64,000 nucleotides of DNA from Akkermansia sp. (GTDB lineage: Bacteria > Verrucomicrobiota > Verrucomicrobiia > Verrucomicrobiales > Akkermansiaceae). Below the pieces are notes generated by a model. That model saw only the letters and a list, made by a program, of their open reading frames with translations, ran no database searches and was not told the DNA's origin. A program made the translations under genes and the position numbers. The stretch lies in the NCBI GenBank assembly GCA_017555025.1, contig JAFZHC010000053.1, positions 1 through 64,000 on the forward strand. The letters run 5' to 3'. This document shows positions 27,521 through 36,338 of this stretch, in pieces; the stretch's first letter is position 1; each line of letters begins with the position of its first letter.

Positions 27521-27907
27521 TTACTTAGCCTCACTTATTTTACTTTTATTGCGCTGCACAAGCATGCCAATACCTGTGTGGAGCAGCACATAAAACGCTG
27601 TAGCATAATTGGTCAGAAGCAGCCCTCCGTCGTCAAGATATGAGCGAAGTCCATATCGCAAAGCCAGAATCAAAATGGCATATACAATGGCAAATATGAA
27701 TCCCCGCAACGCTGAGCGCATACCTCCGCGGGTGCTCTGCCACCCCGCCAGTATCACACAAACCGCGGCAGCCGCCCCGACAAACAACAGCATGAGCCAC
27801 TGAGCATCTGACACCCAGAGTGCCTGCAACACGCTAAAGCCTGTCCACAAGAGTACAAGTAAAGCGCTCACCAAACAAAACAGGCAGAAAAGGAAAGAAA
27901 CAAACAT
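27521..27907 (-). CDS. small membrane protein, unknown
   Basis: Predicted 128-residue protein with four hydrophobic helices spread over its length (FVSFLFCLFCLVSALLVLL, WLMLLFVGAAAAVCVILAG, FIFAIVYAILILALRYGL, and a last one near NYATAFYVLLHTGIGML) and a basic end (QRNKSKISEAK). It precedes the gene at 26668 by 25 nt. No family recognised. Confidence 0.6.
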   Translation of the reverse strand: MFVSFLFCLFCLVSALLVLLWTGFSVLQALWVSDAQWLMLLFVGAAAAVCVILAGWQSTRGGMRSALRGFIFAIVYAILILALRYGLRSYLDDGGLLLTNYATAFYVLLHTGIGMLVQRNKSKISEAK

Positions 27908-27962
27908 AGCGTTAAATCAACAAGCACTTGCAACTCCGCTCAATCAAATAAGTTTTTATACA

Positions 27963-28577
27963 CTACATGAGGTGAATATTCTTATCCAACACCTTACGTT
28001 GTTCCTCCGGAGTCGGAGTACGAAACCCGGCGAAATGCAGCGAGAGTTCGTAGACGATGTAGCTCTCGGACAAGCCGCTTGTTTCCTTCTCCTTGGGCGG
28101 GCGCTTACTTACTGTTAAAACGAGGTCGGGGCAAATGTATCCATGCCAGTCTGCAAGTTGGAGCTCCAATTCCTGCTCGGTCTGCTGAAGTTCTTTAGTA
28201 AGAGCAGCCTCCTTCTCAGCGGGACAAAGACAGGAAGCACTAAATGGCTGATGCATGGGAAGATTAATTCGACCGGTAGTGGATACAGGAACACCGAGTT
28301 GAGCCTCCAGTTTCTTGTAATAGTCATCAAAGAGACATATCATGTGATAGCGGTACAGATGTCTGTATTGTGACATCTCATGTTTAATGTGGCAGGAATA
28401 CAGCCCCAGAGCAACGCAGCCAAGGAACAACAGGGCTGCGAATATGAGACTTTTATTGTTCAGAATCTTATCTTTCATCGGCAGAAAAGTGGCTATTCTA
28501 TTATAAAGGCGTTTGAGGAAAGATTTTTGTTGCATTGATTCGGGAATTTTTTGAAAATTGCGGCAAAAGTGCGCCAT
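27963..28577 (-). CDS. single-pass membrane protein, unknown
   Basis: Predicted 204-residue protein from the ATG at 28577. Other starts are GTG at 28598, where the extra residues look coding, and ATG at 28535. A single hydrophobic helix (LIFAALLFLGCVALGLYSC) follows a basic segment. The remainder is extracytoplasmic, with a helical coiled-coil-like stretch (KEAALTKELQQTEQELELQL). No family recognised. It heads the minus-strand group running to 24063. Confidence 0.55.
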   Translation of the reverse strand: MAHFCRNFQKIPESMQQKSFLKRLYNRIATFLPMKDKILNNKSLIFAALLFLGCVALGLYSCHIKHEMSQYRHLYRYHMICLFDDYYKKLEAQLGVPVSTTGRINLPMHQPFSASCLCPAEKEAALTKELQQTEQELELQLADWHGYICPDLVLTVSKRPPKEKETSGLSESYIVYELSLHFAGFRTPTPEEQRKVLDKNIHLM

Positions 28578-28612
28578 TTCAGCCTCGGAGAGATACACCT
28601 ATCAGACGTGAA

Positions 28613-28642
28613 CGAGCACGTTACCTTGCAGCAACGTGCTCG
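28613..28642. repeat. perfect 10-bp hairpin downstream of the M60 gene
   Basis: CGAGCACGTT and AACGTGCTCG around a 10-nt loop. It follows the M60 stop on the minus strand, but no T-run is present; it may be a transcript-end stabiliser or a binding site. Confidence 0.45.
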
Positions 28643-28696
28643 CCGGGAGCTATCTGTAACCACAGCCGACAAGCCGCAGCTACAGCATGGACCCGT

Positions 28697-31096
28697 TTAT
28701 TTCACCGTAATTTTGAGCGTTTTCTTTACGGTTACACCGTATTCATTAGAAAGCTCGTATGTAAGCGTATCCACCCCGCTGAAGCCGGGCGCCGGCGTAT
28801 AAAAAGCCTCGCCTTTCTCATGGTAGACAACCGTCCCGCCCTCAGCAGTCTGCTTAACCCAATGAATGCGGGACTCCTTGGCAAAGCTCAGCAGCTCGGC
28901 AGCACCACAGGGGATGGTGAGGGTTGTGTTCTTTTCCGCAACAGTCACCTTGGGCTCTGCCAGGTACGTCATATCCCACTTCGGCAGGTTAAGAGAGTTC
29001 AGGTACATGACCGTACCGCCGGAGGGGAACATCTTAAAGTGAGCAAAATAGGGACGAACATCGCGACCGGCAGCTACGGAAAGCGCAATCAGATAGCGGT
29101 CAATCTTAGCCTGATCGTGGTCATCGCCGGCTATAAAGTTCCACTTATACAAACCATCATTCTGGTCGCGCAGGCGCTTAATGGCAGTTTTCACGCAGTC
29201 CCAGCCAAAATCCTCAGCATAGGCAATCATCATCGATGTTACGGCATAAGACCAATGGTGCGTACCCTTGGTGCTGACTTTATACCACTTCTCCTCCATA
29301 ATTTCTTTCATACTCTTATTATTGGAGTCGAAGAGATTACGGAGGTGCAAGTCGTGAGAGTCCTTCCAATCGAAGGAAAGGCCTTCGCGGTCTTTCAAGT
29401 AGTACCCACCCCAGTTGGTTGTGGACTCAGCCCAGAAAGAGAGTTCCATTTCCCAGAAATCACAGTGGTGGCCATGCTCATGCAGGAAGAGGGCGGAATT
29501 GGTCGCCTTCATGGCAGACAGGTCGAGCAGATTCGGCACATTGGCTACATCCCACTGAAGCGGCCAGTACGAAAGCCCCTCCTCTGCATAATGACCGGAA
29601 TGCATACGGAACGGCACCTTGGGATAATAGGCATAGAAATCCTCCAAATCACGGTTATTCTCATTCCACCAAGTCATGAGCGCTGTCGGATTATCCAGTT
29701 TCTGCAATACCTCTCGCGGTACCAGCAGCACCAGATGCTCGCTCACCAGCTCACCCCAAGGAGCCGGAGCCCGGCGCAGCGCCTTCCAGTCAGCATCGCT
29801 GTGCTTACCCAGGATGAACTGAGGAGCACGCAAAGCGCCGTCCACACATACAGGGGTGTCCTTCAGCTCCACCGTTTTGGGAACCATCAGCAACATCAGG
29901 CCACCATGAGGGCTAACAAAGGTTGAGGTCTCTTTATCCAGCTTAAACCAGCGGGATGTACCGGGCATACAAATCAACGGCCTGTGTTTTTCGGGGAAAT
30001 GATGACCGACCTGCAGCTCCAGCTTACAGCCGGCCAATTCCTTGGGTATGGTAATGCTGAACGGCTTACCGGGAGCGGCATATAGCCCTAAGGACACATA
30101 TTCCTCACGCCATTTATCACCGGCAGAATTGATTTTCTGCGTTGTCTTGCAAAGTTGAGCACCGGGAGCAATCTTGCCCAGCGTGTCGGCCAAACGGTGA
30201 GCGCCCAGCTTCGTCAATTCCTCCAACGTAAGAGATTTCAGCCAATCTTCCTCCATGAAGAGGAGCTGACGGGCCACAGGATGATACACGGGACATTCTG
30301 CAGAAGCAGAGATACCGCTTGCAATCATGGCAAAATCGCGCATACCGCTGCGCACAGCCTCATTGCCCTTAGAGAGCAACTGACTTTGTATGCTTTGCAA
30401 TGCCTCCAGCAGTACCGGCATATCTTCTTTGGAAAGCTTCTCCAACCAACCGGCAACTGAATTGCGATTCTGGCCGAGCAGTTCCGTTATCAGCTCTTTG
30501 CCGAGCACCTCACGAATGATGGTTTTCTCCCAGATTTTCTTCAACCCATCACCCATGCGAGGCGTCAGCCAGGGTGTATCAATAATGGACTTGCGGATTC
30601 CCGGCCCCTCCCAGGCCAGCGCTACATGGTCATCCTTCACCGCGTCTTTAAAATGCACGGCAAGGGCATACTTCTTCCCCTTTTCCAACTTCACCTTGGC
30701 AGAGCTTCTACCCGGAACAAAGTGGTGACGGGGCATGTAATAAGGCACCTCACAGAGCTTCTTCAAATCAGCGACGCTTTCACTCGTGCTCAGTAACAAT
30801 TCTGCAGAATCGTCCGCCGCCAGATAAAAGGTATACTCACCGGTCTGAGGCACCGTAAGCCAGGCCGAATAGCGCGCAGCAAAATCATCTTTGCCAAAAG
30901 AAAAATCATCTATCCGCTCCTTCACATAAACGGAATCAGCCGGACGCTCGCCGCTGACTTCAGCAACCTCTTTAATCTTTTCACCCTTTACATTGTCCCA
31001 TACCTCCAGAACAACCCCGCAACCGGGCAATTCAGGCGCACCCAAAGCAACCGCTCCGGCAGCTGACATCAAATTCGCAATAAATAAACGTTTCAT
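28697..31096 (-). CDS. secreted PA14-M60 metallopeptidase, mucinase-like
   Basis: Predicted 799-residue exported protein from the ATG at 31096 (signal MKRLFIANLMSAAGAVALG). Residues about 27-170 form a PA14 domain (FSFGKDDFAARYSAWLTVP, TGEYTFYLAADD, VALAWEGPG), a sugar-binding fold. An M60 (enhancin/SslE-like) domain follows, with the zinc motif HEHGHH (HExxH) in the context LFLHEHGHHCDFWEM and acidic residues downstream. The C-terminus holds an Ig-like domain (YTPAPGFSGVDTLTYEL). M60 enzymes of gut bacteria cut mucin-type O-glycoproteins, so host or dietary glycoprotein is the likely substrate. It is preceded by a minus-strand lipoprotein gene. Confidence 0.9.
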   Translation of the reverse strand: MKRLFIANLMSAAGAVALGAPELPGCGVVLEVWDNVKGEKIKEVAEVSGERPADSVYVKERIDDFSFGKDDFAARYSAWLTVPQTGEYTFYLAADDSAELLLSTSESVADLKKLCEVPYYMPRHHFVPGRSSAKVKLEKGKKYALAVHFKDAVKDDHVALAWEGPGIRKSIIDTPWLTPRMGDGLKKIWEKTIIREVLGKELITELLGQNRNSVAGWLEKLSKEDMPVLLEALQSIQSQLLSKGNEAVRSGMRDFAMIASGISASAECPVYHPVARQLLFMEEDWLKSLTLEELTKLGAHRLADTLGKIAPGAQLCKTTQKINSAGDKWREEYVSLGLYAAPGKPFSITIPKELAGCKLELQVGHHFPEKHRPLICMPGTSRWFKLDKETSTFVSPHGGLMLLMVPKTVELKDTPVCVDGALRAPQFILGKHSDADWKALRRAPAPWGELVSEHLVLLVPREVLQKLDNPTALMTWWNENNRDLEDFYAYYPKVPFRMHSGHYAEEGLSYWPLQWDVANVPNLLDLSAMKATNSALFLHEHGHHCDFWEMELSFWAESTTNWGGYYLKDREGLSFDWKDSHDLHLRNLFDSNNKSMKEIMEEKWYKVSTKGTHHWSYAVTSMMIAYAEDFGWDCVKTAIKRLRDQNDGLYKWNFIAGDDHDQAKIDRYLIALSVAAGRDVRPYFAHFKMFPSGGTVMYLNSLNLPKWDMTYLAEPKVTVAEKNTTLTIPCGAAELLSFAKESRIHWVKQTAEGGTVVYHEKGEAFYTPAPGFSGVDTLTYELSNEYGVTVKKTLKITVK

Positions 31097-31164
31097 CGTC
31101 GTATAAAATTGAAAAACTAACGGATAGAGCCAACGCTTAATCTCACTATCAGTTTGACACAACT

Positions 31165-31626
31165 TCAATGCTCAGGCAAGTTTTTTCTCCCGTTTTTTCC
31201 ACAATCTTTGCTACGGCGACCACTCGTAGCATCCGGGGCATACTTCATGCACACAAAGCAATCAAAATCAATGTCAAAGAAACCAATCACAGAGGCAGGT
31301 TCACCAGCCTCCATTTTTTCAGCATCTTCGGGGTTCATAAAAACAACCCTTTTGGTAATACCGACGGTATGTACTGCCGATTGATGTTCATGACTTATAC
31401 GGCGCAAAACAGTCACTTCTCGCCGTGCTTTATCATACGCAAATACGCGATAAACCACAACCGGCCCCAATTCTGCCCCCTTCCCCTGCACAGCGTCGGC
31501 TATTTTCTGACGAAGGATTAGCCGCATATCATCATCTGATATGTCCGGCGCAGCAGCAGAACAAGCACTCAACGCACACAACACGCTGAGGCATAATGCA
31601 AAAAAGAAACGATAGTTCCTATGCAT
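31165..31626 (-). CDS. lipoprotein, unknown
   Basis: Predicted 153-residue lipoprotein with signal MHRNYRFFFALCLSVLCALSAC (lipobox LSAC). The mature part has a beta-strand-rich middle (GPVVVYRVFAYDKARREVTVL) and a Cys pair near DCFVCMKY, ending in a basic tail. No family recognised. It begins 15 nt after the stop of the DUF4139 gene and is probably cotranscribed with it. Confidence 0.62.
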   Translation of the reverse strand: MHRNYRFFFALCLSVLCALSACSAAAPDISDDDMRLILRQKIADAVQGKGAELGPVVVYRVFAYDKARREVTVLRRISHEHQSAVHTVGITKRVVFMNPEDAEKMEAGEPASVIGFFDIDFDCFVCMKYAPDATSGRRSKDCGKNGRKNLPEH

Positions 31627-31641
31627 GAGAGAAGCGCAAGG

Positions 31642-33267
31642 TTAATTTTTGTGCGTATATTGGTAAGTTACGGTTTTAGTCGCACCGGGCGGCACCACGA
31701 CTTCCCAACGGAATTGGCCATCAGGATTTTCTCCATAATCCGGAGTACAGGTGATGGTTGCATGATCGCTGGCACTCTTCGGAGTGCCATCCACATCTTT
31801 AGTAATGCAAACCAACATCTCTTTGTCGGAGTTGTTCGTGATACTCAGCGAACCATTCAGGAAGAGCTCTTCACCCACACGGCTCTGTAAAGTTTCGCTA
31901 TACTGCACCGGAGCCTGCATAGTTTTGTTCAGTCGTACCAAAGCGGTGCCACCCTCCGCCGTAAAGTTAATTTCAGAGCGCCCCACAAGGTGCCCTTCGG
32001 CATAACAATCCAGCACACCGGTAGTCCACGGAGATTTTAACTCGTTGCGCACACGTACGCAATGCCACACCTCATTGGGTGCAACAGAGTTGCGGGAGTA
32101 CCCCCCTTGTTGTCTCCTCTGCCAATCTTCTATGGCAGACTGAGTAGGCACATGCCAAGTGTAGACATGACTATAATCTACCGTTCCCTCAAACAACTCT
32201 CGGGTCACAGTCTGACCGGCAGCACAGCTGAAGTTCGGAATAGAATAAAAGAAGAGATCCTCAGCCTGAGTTAAATTGCCGGGCTCGCGCTCTTGTTCAG
32301 CAACATACCCCATATTATTGTTGCTCATGATATTGGTTGAGAGCCTGCTCCTGTTGTCATTAGGCTCTCCCGAAATGAGGTTGAGGAACGCCTCCAGAGA
32401 ATGATACAGAGCTATGGGTGAAGGAAGCAAATAATTACCCAGCGCAGGGTACCCCATCACCAGCTCTAGGTTGACGTTGTTTAGGTCCACCAGCTCATTC
32501 ATGACCATGGCTTTGCATTGAAAACGGGCCTTCCCGTGGCCATCTAAATCCAGACGATAGCTGGGCAACCAACTGAGCCCTCGGCTCAGACCACTTACCT
32601 GCAACGACTTGCCTGCGGCGGGTGCACTCAGTTCAAAGACCAGAGCCGGCACTTTCTGCACCGTGGTGGGGTACTGAGGCGAATCTCCCAGCACCTCGGC
32701 ATACGCTATATTCTGCTCTCGCAGTGATGCAACGCCGTTTGCCGTGCGCAGCTGTACGACAGTCGAAGCTGCGGATGCAGGTACATGCTCTGAATCAGGG
32801 GCTAAGGTGAAAGGGCTTCCATAGCCGCTCTTTTGAGGAGCAGAGTAAATGCAACGAGTGAAAGATGATGATGATTTGACGGACGGAGGTGCACATATAA
32901 CACCTGTCAACTTCGTACCGTTTTGTAACACGATTTCGGCCTGAGCTCCCACATTTGCCAGAAGAAACTCTATCGTATTGTAATGAGTTTTCGGCACCTG
33001 CTGCGTTGCAGACTCGCTCCGAATCTCGCACACCGTCGAGCCATCGGGAGCAGTCCACCAAAAACTTCCCAATACGGGTACCGGCATACCCAATAAGCGT
33101 AATTGCGTGTCCGAACCATTGATTTGTCCGCGCAAGCTCAATTGGCTGTAACCGTTCTTAAATACAGCAACATCCGTTACCTGCATCGGTATATCTTCTA
33201 CGGCTTGTACCATTGCCACAGACAAGGCGACAAGGGCTACCATCTTACTGCATAATAAAGTTTTCAT
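31642..33267 (-). CDS. exported DUF4139 domain protein
   Basis: Predicted 541-residue protein with a signal peptide (MVALVALSVAMVQAVE). The N-terminal part (VTDVAVFKNGYSQLSLRG) matches the start of mucoidy-inhibitor-like proteins, and the DUF4139 core is visible as GLSWLPSYRLDLDGHGKARF, MNELVDLNNVNLELVMGYP and the C-terminal strand region (LNGSLSITNNSDKEMLV). The family is widespread but lacks a proven biochemical role; envelope location is expected. Compared with longer members it lacks the usual coiled-coil insert between the two halves. Confidence 0.8.
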   Translation of the reverse strand: MKTLLCSKMVALVALSVAMVQAVEDIPMQVTDVAVFKNGYSQLSLRGQINGSDTQLRLLGMPVPVLGSFWWTAPDGSTVCEIRSESATQQVPKTHYNTIEFLLANVGAQAEIVLQNGTKLTGVICAPPSVKSSSSFTRCIYSAPQKSGYGSPFTLAPDSEHVPASAASTVVQLRTANGVASLREQNIAYAEVLGDSPQYPTTVQKVPALVFELSAPAAGKSLQVSGLSRGLSWLPSYRLDLDGHGKARFQCKAMVMNELVDLNNVNLELVMGYPALGNYLLPSPIALYHSLEAFLNLISGEPNDNRSRLSTNIMSNNNMGYVAEQEREPGNLTQAEDLFFYSIPNFSCAAGQTVTRELFEGTVDYSHVYTWHVPTQSAIEDWQRRQQGGYSRNSVAPNEVWHCVRVRNELKSPWTTGVLDCYAEGHLVGRSEINFTAEGGTALVRLNKTMQAPVQYSETLQSRVGEELFLNGSLSITNNSDKEMLVCITKDVDGTPKSASDHATITCTPDYGENPDGQFRWEVVVPPGATKTVTYQYTHKN

Positions 33268-33440
33268 GGGGAGGGCGAAAAGGGGTAAACATTATCAAGC
33301 TTAAGGCCTGCCTGTATGCTATCACAGAAACATCGTGCCTGCAAGCATCAAAGTTGATTTAAAGAAAAACAATAAGTCGAGTAACGGCTCTTTCATTTGG
33401 TTATCAGACTATTCCAAAGCAAGGCAAATCCGGCGTCGGC

Positions 33441-34652
33441 TCACCGGGCTCCGGCCGAGCGTAATTTATCGATAAGGCGGAGGCAAAGCTCCCGGTGCCA
33501 AGGTTCAACGGCTCGCTCATGGTAATAGGTGATAGTTTCCAGCGGTGTAAACCGGCTAAAACAGGTGAAATCTTCTGTTCTCTCTTCGTAATCCTCCTCG
33601 CTTTCATCGGGGCGGCGGGGTTCGGGCGGCGCAGGAACAAAGTTCGGGTCAATACCGGCGGCAAGGAGCATGTCGAGCCGCTTTTCCACCTGCAATTTCT
33701 GTATACTCTCCGCTCGATCCTTGTTGTCGCGGTACTCCCCTACCCACGTGAGGAAAGACTGCAACAGAGTTCTACCGTCGTCAACAGCATTCAGATCGGC
33801 TTTTTTTTCGCGTAGTATGCGCTCCAGCAATTCTTCAGCGGCAGGGGTAGTGACTATCGTCTTCATGTTTTCGGCGCTCACCGTCTTGCCATGGTCAAGT
33901 GCCCACATCCAGGGGCGAGGGTCGGCAGGTTGCTTAAGCATGAGGGGGATGTCGCAAGCAAGCCCAATAATACGTTGTGTACCATTAATATCAGCCCCGT
34001 GAGCAATCAGAAAATCAGCTGTTTTGCGACGTTCTTCCCACGGAATTTCCGAACCATCATTAAAAATGCCATTAATGATAGGCGTGAGCGGAGTTTCAAG
34101 CTCCAGGGGCTCGTAATACCCCTCCTCTATCAGTGCAAGCATGTTAGGATTACTCCCATGTGCAACCAACGCTTCTACCGCACGAAGATGCGAACTTGCA
34201 GCCGCCAGAATGGTGGGCGAGGTGCCTAGGCGCTGATTGTTCAAGTGAATATACACCATGCGTTCATCTCCGGCATGTCCGCTACGGGCAAAATGGTACA
34301 ACTGCTCACGAATGTCGGCACACGCGCCCCGCGTACCCACAACATTCTGCAGGGAATTCCAGAACCTACGCAACGGATGAACGCCACATAAGATATCTAT
34401 TAGATCCGAATCGGGACCCACAGCATCCAGACTGTCAGTAAATATCTGATACAACCTGTCATCAAACGCAGTAAGAGCACTACGCTCGTCAGAGGTCCAG
34501 TTTTCATGAAACTCAGGTGCCGCCTTCCAGGTCCAGCTCCATAGCCACACATAACAACAAAGGCACGCAATCAGTAATACGGCAAAAATCCCCGCTAACA
34601 CGAGGCTGAGTTTCTTTATCCAATGACGGCGGGTGGGTAGTTCTGTTTTCAT
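33441..34652 (-). CDS. membrane-anchored ankyrin-repeat protein
   Basis: Predicted 403-residue protein from the ATG at 34652. A basic start (MKTELPTRRHWIKKL) leads into one hydrophobic helix (LVLAGIFAVLLIACLCCYVW) that is probably an uncleaved anchor. Ankyrin-like units follow: GTSPTILAAASSHLRAVEALVAHGSNPN, the segment around RRKTADFLIAHGADINGT, and LDMLLAAGIDPN. The repeats are widely spaced and degenerate. Partner unknown. The frame that begins at 34697 adds only an unlikely extension. Confidence 0.78.
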   Translation of the reverse strand: MKTELPTRRHWIKKLSLVLAGIFAVLLIACLCCYVWLWSWTWKAAPEFHENWTSDERSALTAFDDRLYQIFTDSLDAVGPDSDLIDILCGVHPLRRFWNSLQNVVGTRGACADIREQLYHFARSGHAGDERMVYIHLNNQRLGTSPTILAAASSHLRAVEALVAHGSNPNMLALIEEGYYEPLELETPLTPIINGIFNDGSEIPWEERRKTADFLIAHGADINGTQRIIGLACDIPLMLKQPADPRPWMWALDHGKTVSAENMKTIVTTPAAEELLERILREKKADLNAVDDGRTLLQSFLTWVGEYRDNKDRAESIQKLQVEKRLDMLLAAGIDPNFVPAPPEPRRPDESEEDYEERTEDFTCFSRFTPLETITYYHERAVEPWHRELCLRLIDKLRSAGAR

Positions 34653-34879
34653 ATCTGTAAAGGATTGGGATGTCGGATTGCAGTTCCTCCCTGTCAATCA
34701 CTAACAAGAGGATATCATATACTTACCCACAGGGCAAGTATTATCAGCAGAAAAAACGACCTCAGTTCTCATGGTGCAAACGAAGCGAAGCCAAAGATAT
34801 ATTTGACAAATGCAGCGCCGGAAGATAAGGCAGGAGGAGCTGCCAAAAACAGCGCTAATATTCATCCGTTACCATTATT

Positions 34880-35110
34880 ATGTATACGAACAACGACAAA
34901 ACGAGTTGGCTTACCTCGCTGCTTACCGGCTGGGGTATTAAGGAGAGCTGGGCAAAAATCATCGCCGGTGCCATCATTGGTGCTCTGTGCGCCGCAGGAT
35001 TATTGACCTCAGCCTGCAAACATGTTACCCCACAGCAACTACAACAGGCACATGAACTCTATCACGCCACTACCGGTGAGCCCTGCCTGATAACCACAGA
35101 GAACAAGTAA
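34880..35110 (+). CDS. small single-pass membrane protein, unknown
   Basis: Predicted 76-residue protein: an amphipathic N-terminus (TSWLTSLLTGWGIKESWAK), one hydrophobic helix (IIAGAIIGALCAAGLLTSAC) and a short polar tail. The helix ends in LTSAC, which could be a lipobox, but the distance from the start is long for a lipoprotein signal. The layout recalls phage-type holin or DUF3185-like small proteins, without a firm match. No partner genes are adjacent. Confidence 0.55.
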   Translation: MYTNNDKTSWLTSLLTGWGIKESWAKIIAGAIIGALCAAGLLTSACKHVTPQQLQQAHELYHATTGEPCLITTENK

Positions 35111-35130
35111 TTCCCCCATAAACGACGGCA

Positions 35131-35178
35131 GAAAAATCCCCCTCTCGCCTTATTGAGAACAAGCGCGAAAGGGGGATT
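35131..35178 (-). terminator. terminator after fmt
   Basis: Minus strand: AATCCCCCTTTCGCGC pairs with GCGAGAGGGGGATT (14-bp stem, one mismatch), followed by TTTTTC. Confidence 0.85.
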
Positions 35179-35209
35179 GGTTCAGAAATGTGGGGGAGCC
35201 GTCAGTAGC

Positions 35210-36193
35210 TTACTCCTGCTCTGCGGGCAGACCAAGAATTGTACCGGGTATAATTTTGTGACCGGCAAAGAAACTTTCGGCGTTCATCTTACGGGCACCC
35301 GGGGGCTGCATGGTCATGATTCGCACGGCACCGCCGCGAGGCCCGCCACAGGAAATAAGCATGCCGTCAGCCCCGGCCTCAAGCACCATACCGGGCTCAG
35401 CATCGACGGGCTTTTTGTAATTGGAATAAAAATCAACGGGCGGGAAAATCTTCAATGTCTTGTCGCTGCCGGACTTGACGGAGGGATAGGTCGTATAAGT
35501 ACCGGGCCAGGAATGGTAAGCGCGAATTTTACGGGCAACCTGCAGAGCCGGCTGGTGCCAATCTATCAAACCATGCTGGCGCAGCAGCTTGGGAGCGTAG
35601 GTCATGAGATTTTCATCCTGCTCCATGGGGTCGGAAGTACCGGAGCGTAGCTGATAAATAGCATCTGTCAGCGCTTCGGGAGCCAATGCTGCAAGGTCAT
35701 CGTGCAGAGATTCAGCCGTCTCGGTACCACGCAGCGACAGCGAACGGCTGCAGATGATATCGCCGGCATCCAGCTTCTTCACCACATGCATGATGGTTAC
35801 CCCCGTCTCGTCATCACCGGCCTCAATAGCAGCCTGAATACAGGCCGCACCGCGATGGCGCGGAAGCAGCGACGCATGAGCATTGATACAAGCCACACGG
35901 GGAACATCGATGACCTCTTGCGAGAGAATCTGACCGTATGCCATAACCACCACAATATCAGGCTCCCAGCTGCGCAACTGTTCGACAGCCTCGGCATCTC
36001 TCATACGCTCAGGCTGGTAAACAGGCAGGCCGGCTTCCATGGCGCAAACCTTAATGCGAGGGGGAGTAAGTGTCTGGTGACGACCGACAGGGCGGTCAGG
36101 CTGGGTGATAAGCCCCACCAATTCACCGGAGCTCAGCAAAGCATGAAACGATGGGATTGCGATATCCCCTGTTGCCATCATCACGATACGCAT
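35210..36193 (-). CDS. fmt: methionyl-tRNA formyltransferase
   Basis: Adds a formyl group to initiator Met-tRNA. The 327-residue product shows the Rossmann start (MRIVMMATGDIAIPSF), the catalytic block INAHASLLPRHRGAACIQAAI with the essential Asn, His and the DETGVTIM loop, and the C-terminal tRNA-binding domain (LQVARKIRAYHSWPGTYT). The start at 36193 is fixed by family alignment and by a promoter -10 ending 6 nt upstream. The gene is followed by its own terminator. Peptide deformylase is not in the window. Confidence 0.96.
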   Translation of the reverse strand: MRIVMMATGDIAIPSFHALLSSGELVGLITQPDRPVGRHQTLTPPRIKVCAMEAGLPVYQPERMRDAEAVEQLRSWEPDIVVVMAYGQILSQEVIDVPRVACINAHASLLPRHRGAACIQAAIEAGDDETGVTIMHVVKKLDAGDIICSRSLSLRGTETAESLHDDLAALAPEALTDAIYQLRSGTSDPMEQDENLMTYAPKLLRQHGLIDWHQPALQVARKIRAYHSWPGTYTTYPSVKSGSDKTLKIFPPVDFYSNYKKPVDAEPGMVLEAGADGMLISCGGPRGGAVRIMTMQPPGARKMNAESFFAGHKIIPGTILGLPAEQE

Positions 36194-36199
36194 ACGCTC

Positions 36200-36227
36200 T
36201 TTATGCCAGAAAATCAGCAAGTGTCAA
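36200..36227 (-). promoter_or_regulatory. leaderless-type fmt promoter
   Basis: Consensus TTGACA (36222-36227), 16-nt spacer, CATAAA (36200-36205), then 6 nt to the ATG at 36193. Confidence 0.7.
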
Positions 36228-36338
36228 GACATTTCGCCACAAAGAACGCAATAGAAACCAGCAGGAAGAAGCCTCGGAACTGCTGCAAAACACTCTTAGG
36301 CCCCGGCCATACCGGAGTAGCCGCCGTCACAAGCCGGC

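Noticed and set aside
28535..29926. 463-codon open frame opposite the M60 gene.
   Set aside because: Shadow; the minus strand carries recognisable PA14 and M60 domains.
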